From contig NC_069129.1 of the NCBI RefSeq assembly GCF_026914265.1, forward strand, positions 74,284,049 to 74,348,048: 64,000 nucleotides of DNA. The letters are read 5' to 3'. Origin of the DNA: Mya arenaria (lineage: Eukaryota > Mollusca > Bivalvia > Myida > Myidae). Numbering within the stretch: the first letter of the stretch is position 1; each line of letters begins with the position of its first letter. A program made the translations under genes and the position numbers. The notes below the pieces were generated by a model. It made no database searches, was not told the origin of the DNA, and worked only from the letters and a program-made list of their open reading frames with translations. Positions 54,918 to 64,000 of this stretch are shown here, piece by piece.

Positions 54918-57900
54918 TATATAAGGATATTCTTAAGTATAGATGACTTAAGAGGGAAAAAAGGAATCGTTCTTTGACAGATATCTAAATTGAAAAAATA
55001 GAAGTAATATGAAGTAAGCCCGAAGTGCATTCTTATCGTAAACAAATGCGATAGGATAAGAAGTGCAAAAAGGCACCATACGAACAATTATTTTTAATAC
55101 ACAACAAAAACAAACAATACTTTAAAAAGCGAAGTAGAATTAGTACGCTTTGACAAAATTTTGTCGTATTGCAAGTTATACCTGCCCAGTGAACATATTT
55201 AAAAATGTTGACTTTTTGTTTTGACATACATACAAAAAATGTGTAAGTAACAGATTTTCATATGCTTTTTATGTTTAAAAATACCTTTCTTCCCTCGAAT
55301 TATGTGTTGATATTTTCTTTTTTGTTGAAACCTTTCGCAAATGTTTAGGTTCTGAAAAAAGGCTTTCTTTTGCATATTATATTCGACTAATTATCTTAAC
55401 TCGATTAGTTTTTGGCTGCGTTTCACAATGTTCGAGCTACAATTAAAATCTTCGTTCTTCCCTTATATGAGTTTGTTTTGTACACTATAAATTAATGTAT
55501 TACATACGTGTCACCTATAGGTCTTACCTTAGCCACACGCATTGCGAAAACAAAACGACACTGGCTATTTGTCATCGAATGATTTGATGTTACAAACTAT
55601 GTCTGTCAAATAGAACTTACTATACACGTATTTACCATTAGTCTTTTGCATTTGGACACCGTTTTGTGACATGTATTCACATTTACGACGTTTCGATAAC
55701 ATTATTTATAATTGAATCACATACTATGTATGCTAGTTATCTGATCGAGCATGTTCTAATTTTTATTTTTGACCAAGACACGAAATTTAACCCATTTTCT
55801 GTCATAACTGTGCAATTGTTGGGACTATTTTCAAAATGTTTCGCTCTGAAATACAGAAATGTGTTAGGTTTTATCAAACTGTGTGGTTTTACGCACTGTC
55901 TTCCCAAATAACTAAGTACAAATGTGTTCAATTGTTGCTACTGACCAAAATACGATGAAATAAAAGACATTGATATTTTCTGATTTATTATATTTTTGTG
56001 TGTTTTCAGCTTTAAAATTTAGTGCTTCTTTTCATCATTTTGTTTTGGTTGAAATGCAATGTGTTGCACGTTTCTCTAAAAACCCATAGAATGACTACAA
56101 ACCCATATAAATCAAATGATATGGAGAAGGAAATATGTATATAAACTGACTGACGTTCTAAAGTCTCAAGGACTTTATTAAAGTATTATTGTTACAAAAT
56201 AGGCACTTGTTTTAAGGCTGTCCGAAAGTTCAACCATTATGTAATTGATTTAATAGATTCTTAAAAATGGTTATATTAATGCACATATAGACAGTCACAA
56301 ATAACACATTGCGATAAGTAACCTGGTTGTTGCATTAAATACATTCTTCATCGTTAGTTCAAAGTACAGGAAAACAATATCAAATGTTATTCACTATATA
56401 ACCGTATGATAGCAATAACAACGTAAATAAATAATTTAATGTGGTGTAGTGTATCATTTTAAAGGTTTGGACATAACAATCTCAAATATGTATATCTTTT
56501 AAAAATTCATCAAAGTTTGACAGAATTATGGCCCTTTTAATTTTGCATTTTTATGGGGTTTTTTTCTGCCAAAAAAGGTCAAATTCACAAACCTATTTTT
56601 AGGAAATTTTAAAAATGCCGTATATTTTGAAGCATGAGCTAGCAATAAAGTAAAAATTACAGAACATTTAATTTCTTACATTCACTGATGAACAGTTGCA
56701 TTTTCACAATAAATAGTATTATAAATAAGAAGATTAAAGGCAAACAAAAAAATAGTTGCCATGGTAACCATTCAATAAAAATAAAAAAAATGCTAAGAAA
56801 CATCACTTTATGTTAAAAAGGAAATTTCTGTAAGTATATCTTTGATTATTTTCCTGACAATTGTTAAAAACGTGATCTTATCACCATCAAGCAATTCTTA
56901 ACAATTTAATATAAGAAAGACATTGTCAGCAAATTTTAAGGGTAATTAAATTCAGGACAACAATGACAGTTTCCCTAGAACACTAGACTCTGGCTGCCTT
57001 GGTAGCTGTTTAAGAAATTTACTCATTTATGAATTGACATTGTAACTATAAAAACGAATACATACTACTAATTGTTTAGAAACAAACAACAGGACGACAT
57101 TTCTGTTTCAAACCAAATTTAATATACTTAAGTGTTTAATTATTGGAATCAAAATGTGCATATATTTAGAACCAAAAAGTGCGTACATGTATTTGTAACC
57201 ATTCATAACATGTGAAATATTACACGTAAAATATAACATTTAATATGGAAACATATTCACTCTATAATCACTTAAAAAATGCAGGAACTGTTAATGTTAT
57301 TTTAAAAGAACAGTTACTTCTAATTGCCAGAAGATTAATCCTCTTTGCGCTAAACTGTACTTCAATATTGCAGAATTTAGAAAATAAATCTGTGAGACAC
57401 CTAATAGTATGACTGCTGCATAATACAACCACCGTCAAATTCTGAAGAATATTGTCAAATTACACCAAGTTGATTTTGTAAGGCTAAATGTTGGAACCTT
57501 TTGGCCTTTTTTCATGAGCCTGAAGTTATAACAAAGGAATGTGTTGATTCCAATACACATGTATACAAAAAGAACTATATGAATTCAGTGCATATGGCAA
57601 CATACATACACAAATGTAAACATACATTGTAAAAAAGGTTTTAACACAATTAATTAATGGAATACATCATGTTACCACATATCATCATAATAAAGTTGAC
57701 ATACATACAGAGATGAGTAAGGATTTTCTAATTTAAAACTTCATTCTGTTCAACATTTTTGTCCACTTTTTGTATAGCAAATTACTTTTATGATTTTTTA
57801 TAACTTTATAATTTAATTTTTCTTTCCAGCTTATTCCTCATAAAGGTCCATATTATATTTTAATAGAACAAAAAAGGTACAATTTGAACATACAAGTAAG

Positions 57901-59330
57901 GTACTGTATCTGCATCAGTCAGGTCAGAGTGAAACTGAAAGTAAAACGAAACATATTAAAGATAATTATGTATTATTCAGATGAATTATTTGGAATGGCT
58001 TTAAAAAAATAACCGCCAAATCTTCATTAAGTCATTAAATTATTTTTGAGTAGTTCAACCACAAGTCCTGGTATTGGGATCATTGGAGGAGGCATAGAAC
58101 TGAACAAACTAACTATAACTAGACAGATTTTTATGTATGTTTTAGAATGGCTCACATAAAAATAACTGCAAATTTCCATTTAGTCATCAATTAGTGTTTA
58201 AGCATTCAAGCACACATCCTGTCTAGCATTAAAAACATTTGGGCAGTCACCTGATTGTTGTTCTAAAATTGTAATAAGATATAATTGTGCACTATTCATC
58301 ATGATATGCCTTATTATTCTTTGAAATTGAAGCAGGAACTTGTTTTAAAACTGAAAGTGACCAGATAGATAAAGAACCCGGTCTGTTGATTTCTTTAAAA
58401 CCGATCACAATATCCAATTTGAAAATAAAAACAATTGCAATTGACTAATGTATGTGAGTTATAAAGCATTTGACCAAATGTCATGCACAAGAATTGACAA
58501 CACCTAAGAAAAAGCAATCTAAACTTAATAAAACAATGATATGCTTAAACCTACCTCAATGTTTACTCTAAATAATTAACTATTTACAGAGGTTGGCATT
58601 TTAAGTAAATAAGAATTACTTCCTTGGTTAATTTGGATGATCTTGGCTTGTAAGGTTGCATGCCTTGTGAGTCATAAAATTGTTCTTACTTCTGGCCACT
58701 CTCAGAAACGATGAGTTTATAAATAGCCGTTGCGGAAAAATGCGATAGATTACTGAATCAAATGGATGCTATCACTTTGTAGATATAATGATTGAATTTT
58801 CAGAAAGTCAATGATGCATAAGTGTTTTCTTTTGATTTGGACATGTAAATAAGCATGTTTGATCCTAAGTTTTAGTTTGAAAAAAATAGAAACAGAAAAA
58901 CCTAGTTCATAAAAGTTATACCCACAGATGCAGAAGACGACAACGTATGCTTGTAAAGTCATTGACAATCAAAACGATTCTTAAAATAGCCGAAAACGGA
59001 AGTATAAAATGTCAGTCAAAATGTCCCAAGACCGACGGAAAAACGGCAAATTAAAAAAAAAATGCTTGTGAAACTTAGGCCCTATTACATTGACTCACAG
59101 CATGAAATAAACACCGTACTACAGTTGATAGATAATTTATTCATGATTATTCTGGTACCGTTTTCAGCAGTTAGTATAAATGTTTGCGGGAGTTAAATTC
59201 ATTGGATCGAAGGGTCGTATTAGCATTGTGCAGAATATGGAAGCCTAAAATACAACGGCATACTGTTGTTGCTACTTATGAAGTAAACTATATCGTACTA
59301 ATAAATTACAAATAACCACTATTCTTATTT
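54918..59330. other. Long AT-rich non-coding stretch
   Basis: No convincing coding region. 54918-55010 shows weak similarity to the LINE-A inter-ORF spacer (GACAGATATCTAAAT). 56265-56325 is a diverged match to 41280-41365. The short frames here have no domain. Confidence 0.55.
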
Positions 59331-59960
59331 ATAATCTAACTTATCAGTACCTGCCCATACGACTATAAACTTCGTTTATTTTATCTCTCGAGAGCTACTA
59401 CGTGTCCCTCCATTTCTACTTTCTATTTCATAGTATCGAATTATATCCAATTTAAATAATGACATTTATTTAAAATAAATCCTTGCTTTTTGTAAATGTA
59501 TTTGTAGTAATTTCTAACATTCCATCTGGTCAAGTACAGTAATTGTTTGATGTGTTCGAATCAGTTTTATTCAAAGTGAATACCAACACGTCATTTTACA
59601 ACAAAAATGAATAATGAGAACCTAAACAGCCTATAACATATGAAATGTATGCTTTAATCGCCATATACATGTTCCAAAAGCATTTTTACTATTATAAACA
59701 TAATGAGATAAACAAAAAATATCATATTGTACTAATATTTGCTTAAAGTATCAAATTGCACGTAATTGAAGCTCTTTCTTTGATATTGAATTTATGCCAA
59801 ATAGCTTCAAGTTTCCGAAGAGTCACCGATGCATCGTAATAAATGATCGTTAACAATAGTACTTAGGAAGACCTCTTTTGGTAATGAATATGCGCCATAT
59901 ATAAAAACATGGTTTGTGTTGAAACATAATTAATGTATTGTTATCAATAGTGTTTTTGAT
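59331..59960. repeat. Dispersed repeat, copy c (longest)
   Basis: Contains in order the blocks seen separately at 49740-50010 (TATCAGTACCTGCCCAT, AAATAAATCCTTGC, CATTCCATCTGGT) and 48050-48290 (ATGCTTTAATCGCCATATAC, TTGCTTAAAGTATCAAATTG, GTTGAAACATAA). This suggests one larger family. Confidence 0.5.
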
Positions 59961-60149
59961 GAATTAAATCTGATGTAAAGATGTCACAATTTGGATTTTG
60001 CCTCTTCAATGTCACATTAAATGATGTGAAATCAAACTGCTGAGACAAGATCAGTTTGATTCATACTAATTACTCATTATTGTCCCCTTAATTATGTATC
60101 CATTATTATTTCAAAAGATAGTATATATATATTAGGGATATAATCAGGT

Positions 60150-60628
60150 ACTGTTGCTAGGCGTTGCAAAGAGAGAAGTTCCGGAAGTGCTGCCTACAAA
60201 AGAAAAAAAAACACAACAACTGGTACTCTCCGGTCCAAAACACCAGCGATCGGAAAGGACAGCAGGAAAGTTCTAGCGAAAGAAGGATGACAGTATGGTA
60301 TTTGTACTTGAATAGTTATAATTCATAATCTTGTTGCCTCTTTCAACAAAAATGACTTCGTTTTGTGTTTAGGGTTCTTTTCCACATAGGTCAAGTAGAG
60401 TCCGAATTTGCGATCGAAATATGAAAATGTTAGCATTATTTTGGAATAATTGTTTATAAGTCGCTTATTTCAGTTGCAATTTTGTACGTGTTATCTTATA
60501 AAATTATCTGTAGAAACAAGTGAGCAAGCTGACAAAGCCGCAACTTCAGGCAGCAATTACGAGGGCAATCGAAATGGAGCCAGTGTGCATGCTACTTGTT
60601 TTAGCAGCCCCAGGCAATCAACTTGGAG
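60150..60628 (+). CDS. Possible gene start: two short exons, family unknown
   Basis: A GC-richer patch. The ATG at 60287 (AAGAAGGATGA, A at -3) encodes Met-Thr up to a possible donor GTATGG at 60293. The acceptor TTATCTGTAG at 60504-60513 opens an exon 60514-60628 in the same phase: KQVSKLTKPQLQAAITRAIE then MEPVCMLLVLAAPGNQLGG, ending at a donor GAG-GTAGTT. The second half is hydrophobic and could be a membrane or signal segment. Upstream 60150-60200 holds GTTGCTAGGCGTTGC and CCGGAAGTG, which resemble RFX and ETS sites. No later exon is found, so this remains tentative. A downstream reading of the same exon in another frame is open too. Confidence 0.3.
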
Positions 60629-62699
60629 GTAGTTCCCACGAGCCCGAGAAAGGGATTAGAACTCCACGCTAATATGTGTGCGGCATCTGCCGGGACATGT
60701 CAACACAAAGAGAAAGAGTTTGTCGGGAAGCTCGTTTTTCTTATACTGCTTTTAAAATCTTATCGAAACTAAAATTCAACATTTATCTAAGACACGAGTG
60801 TAACTAAACGTTAGGTAAAGTAGATATAGATAAACAATTTTATTTAATGTCATGTGTCATTAAAAGATAATTGTCTATTGTTTAATACTGCTGGTCAGTT
60901 CTTGAGATTTTAACTGACAAATGGATACCTGAGAACACATTTTCTACTGATTACTGCTAACGTAGTCTTGTGAATTTTCAAAGAACAGCAATCTGAGTAT
61001 CATCGTATGGCTTAAAATATCTTAACAGGCATGTAGTCACACACAGATAGAACAAATTGAATTGTTGGAAGATATGAAATATGGGCAGTTTTCTTGTATT
61101 AAACAGTTGTAAGATATTTTAAATGCTGGCACAGTTTGACTCTATTGACCTGCGATGATCCAACCCCCAACAGGCTCACAGACCATTTATATTGTGGACG
61201 CATTGTTATGTTGGGGCTGTGACAGGAGGGAAATCCCTCATTTGGTGTATGGAGAATCTGGGAAACTTTCCCGGATCCTTGTGGACTAAGCACTGGCTTT
61301 GTGCCAGGTCGGGTTTATTCGATGAACACAACTTCTGCATAAACTATCAAGGATCTCTAGACATTTTTAAAATGTTGAAATATGATTTAAAAACATAATG
61401 ACCATGCCATGTTTATGTATATTTTTGTAAAGGATTTTTTTTCTAAATACAAATTTTGTACTGTCCTTGGTTGCTAAAATGTCATTTACTGATCATACTT
61501 ATTTCCATTTTTTTGCCAGAAAACCTGCCTTTTATGTATATTCATGTTATTGTAAATATTTTCTTTTCTGCGCAAAAGCTCTTTCAAATGATACTTAAGT
61601 GATATGCCCGTATGGATCGTACTTGCACATGTTTAAAATGTGTCTGATACCTTTGTCAACGTTGTTTAGAAACAATCAAATTGACTTATGACAGGTCCAT
61701 TTTTGATACAGCCCATTACTTAAGGCCAAAAAACCTAGTGTTTCCGATAACCCGACCGACCTTATTTTTTCCTCGCCGACCCTATTTATTTTTAGGCATA
61801 AAGGTTAAAATTTCAAAACTATATATCGTCGTTATGTTCGTTGTTTCTCTGTCCCGGATCCATTGCGATCCGGAGAATAAACTTTCATTCCTGATATGTA
61901 TGACCAAGACGCTTTGTCAACAGGAAAACAAAATAGCGGTGTGAATACTGTCTGTGGACGTCATAGAATGTCCGCATTTTGCGGATCTTTTTTTAACAGC
62001 ATTAAACTTTTAAGCGGAGTTCGGCGAACATTTCACCCTGTCCGATATCTTCTTATAGGCAAACGCTTGTTATCGGTCCAGACACGTTATTGATTACAGA
62101 ATACACATTTTGCTGCCGTTATCATCAAATTTTCGGACATTGTTCGCGGTGTTATTTATTTACTTCTTTCTATCGATTAGGCTTTGCGTGTATCATGCTG
62201 GCTAACTGCCAGGTTTCAATACACATGTCATTAATCGTTACCATATCCGCAATTATCAGTTTCTATTTCTTTCGCCTAATTAAAGTCCCATCAACTAAAA
62301 TTCAAACAAACAACTGCAAAAGTTAGCTTATTAACACATGTTTTGGAATGAGTCGGCTGCAGATCAAACGGTACAATTTGTGACGCCTGAGCACGAGCGG
62401 TGATTAGATGAAAGGCACGCGGAAATGGTTTGTATTTAAATCGGTCAGTCGGATACAAGTCAACAAGTCAATTTAACACATTTATTCACTCAAATGCATG
62501 CACAACATGAAAAAAATGAGGTAATTGATAAAGACAATACATTTCAGAGGCTCAAATTGAGGATTCAAGTACATAACATACATTCAAGTGAATCAAATAT
62601 TTAAAGACCAGATAGTCCCGTTTAACAGGATAAGTATTGCACATGGATCATTGGATTCAAGCAGTGTTATGGTTTACGAGTTATAAAATGGGTTAAGTA
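60629..62699. other. Mixed non-coding stretch
   Basis: Locally richer in GC near 61150-61330 and 61700-62100, with short open frames that show no domain. CCGGATC-CATTGC-GATCCGG near 61856 is a small inverted repeat. Nothing I can name. Confidence 0.45.
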
Positions 62700-63205
62700 C
62701 AATGAGAGAGGCAACTAATATATGCAGAAATGTCATAAAATATATAAGAATAGTAATGTTTAACGAAATTGTTTAAGAATAACAGATACCATTTTACACA
62801 TGTTAAAAAATTCCTTTTTATTAGTTATTATATATGTTTGGATGTCTGTTCAAATATGGTTTTACATACTGCTTACGCTCGTTATCAAAAATGTTACACT
62901 CGAATAAAAAATAAAATTCATCCCCTATTTTGTTACATGTTTGGCATTTCCTTTCATTGACTGGTGTTCTATTCCAATTGCCCGTTTCTATTGGTAGTCT
63001 GTGGTTTCTTGTTCTAAAATTGATAAGTGGATATAATAATGATTTGGGTGTTGAATGAAGATACTTTTCATAGCCAAATGACGTCTTGAAGATTTTATAA
63101 AATTGACTATTGCTAGCATTTTCAATAAGGGAGTACCACGATGTTAAGAATAGATATTTAAGCTTGTCAGTCTGCTTTGTACGTAGAACTGCTATGTACA
63201 TACAT
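62700..63205 (-). mobile_element. LINE C-terminal fragment
   Basis: The minus-strand open frame 63201-62821 contains FRTRNHRLPIETGNWNRTP, then CQTCNKIGDEFYFLFEC, the terminal zinc-finger region of the LINE-C/E type. Decayed coding sequence continues to about 62700. The upstream part has YKIFKTSFGYEKYL, the helix before this region. It is truncated at its 5' side. Confidence 0.65.
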
Positions 63206-64000
63206 GTATATACTTTTTTAATAATAGCAAGAGGCAGAGGGTATGTTTTGCAAAGAATTTTTTTAGTTTTAAGTGGTTATTCCTACCCTATTATTTTTCG
63301 CCATATAACCGGAAGCACAGGTTTTTTTTGGCCTAAGTATAAAATAAAATGATTCAATAAACATTTTCCCAAAAAGAAAAACAACAGGTAAAATAACTGA
63401 AACAAAACCATGAAGATCCCACAATTTTCTTACTTCTTCTTGAATAAAACTCAAATTTGACGTAACCGATATATTTTGCAAGAGCGATACTATTAGAAGA
63501 GCTGGCTCTGTATGCTCCTGAAGGGTTGTTCGAACTGGTCAGCAAGTATGATTTGCTGGTATGTGACGATTGCTCCTGAAGTGCTTATTATATTATGAAA
63601 GTTAATATCAACAGATGAATTATGTGGCTTCTGTAAGGTTGTAGACAAAACGTTTCTTGAAAACACTTGTCAATTTGCTACACCATAAAAGACCAAACCA
63701 CAGCACTATACTGAAATGGTCAAAACATTTTTTTTTAAAGGGTAACATCCCCAAAATTATTAGGCAGGTTAGGTAGGAATTTTATTGAAAAAAGCACATT
63801 TACTTTATGTTAAGATCATATTCTTGCAAACAACACCATTTCATGCAAGAGTCACTTATATATTGCTGTTGTTACGGAGCTATATTATGTTTTAAAGACA
63901 TTGAAGTACAAACTCTGGTCATTTTCAAGTTAAGTAATATTCTACTTTAAAAACTCTTCAATCAGTCGAACACATAATTATGTAAATATATTAATTGAGC
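63206..64000. other. AT-rich non-coding stretch to window end
   Basis: No gene or recognised element. Short minus-strand frames at 63269-63545 show no domain. Confidence 0.5.

Overview
The window is AT-rich animal DNA, not prokaryotic. It has spliced-gene signals, CpG-decayed retrotransposon copies, a higher-order satellite, and several LINE C-terminal zinc-finger types that I associate with bivalve molluscs. A bivalve is my best guess; species is not resolvable by eye. Most of the sequence is mobile or repetitive DNA. Only one convincing host gene is visible: a two-exon stretch of a seven-transmembrane protein at 16.6-18.0 kb. A possible gene start lies near 60.2 kb.

Layout. 1-6066: higher-order satellite built of runs of ~59-bp GC-richer monomers alternating with ~250-280-bp AT-rich spacers; one spacer (5368-5858) is longer and carries a 15-bp repeat that reads as a Cys-Asp pentapeptide repeat. 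7390-13693: full-length two-ORF LINE (LINE-A, minus strand, Tx1/L1-like) with an exact 15-bp target-site duplication and both ORFs open; it sits inside older LINE debris (7151-7374 and 13709-15160). 16589-17983: the 7TM gene. 20.5-22.6 kb: two more LINE 3' fragments, one of which shows the unoccupied version of the debris around LINE-A. 23.5-24.0 kb: fragment of an unrecognised protein family.

24358-40985 is one decayed second LINE (LINE-B, minus strand) split by a stack of later insertions: a 5'-truncated plus-strand LINE (25194-26797), a very young BEL/Pao LTR retrotransposon (28024-35560, two 629-bp LTRs with no visible difference, CAAG T duplication), three copies of an unclassified interspersed repeat, and a 550-bp TTAA-flanked piggyBac-like MITE with a tRNA-like segment inside. 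At several junctions the LINE-B reading frame closes again when the insert is removed, which supports the reconstruction.

41-48 kb: an unrecognised pseudogene, a ~170-bp satellite, a LINE reverse-transcriptase scrap, inverted and direct repeats, and a BEL pol remnant of a different lineage. 51.4-54.9 kb: a second, broken LINE-A family copy with a 718-bp solo LTR (TATA box, AATAAA, 5-bp duplication) inserted in it. 55-64 kb is mostly featureless AT-rich DNA with dispersed repeat copies, a possible first-exon pair at 60.2-60.6 kb and a LINE C-terminal fragment at 62.7-63.2 kb.

Functionally the window is a layered mobile-element archive. LINE-A and the BEL element look recent and nearly competent; everything around them is progressively older.
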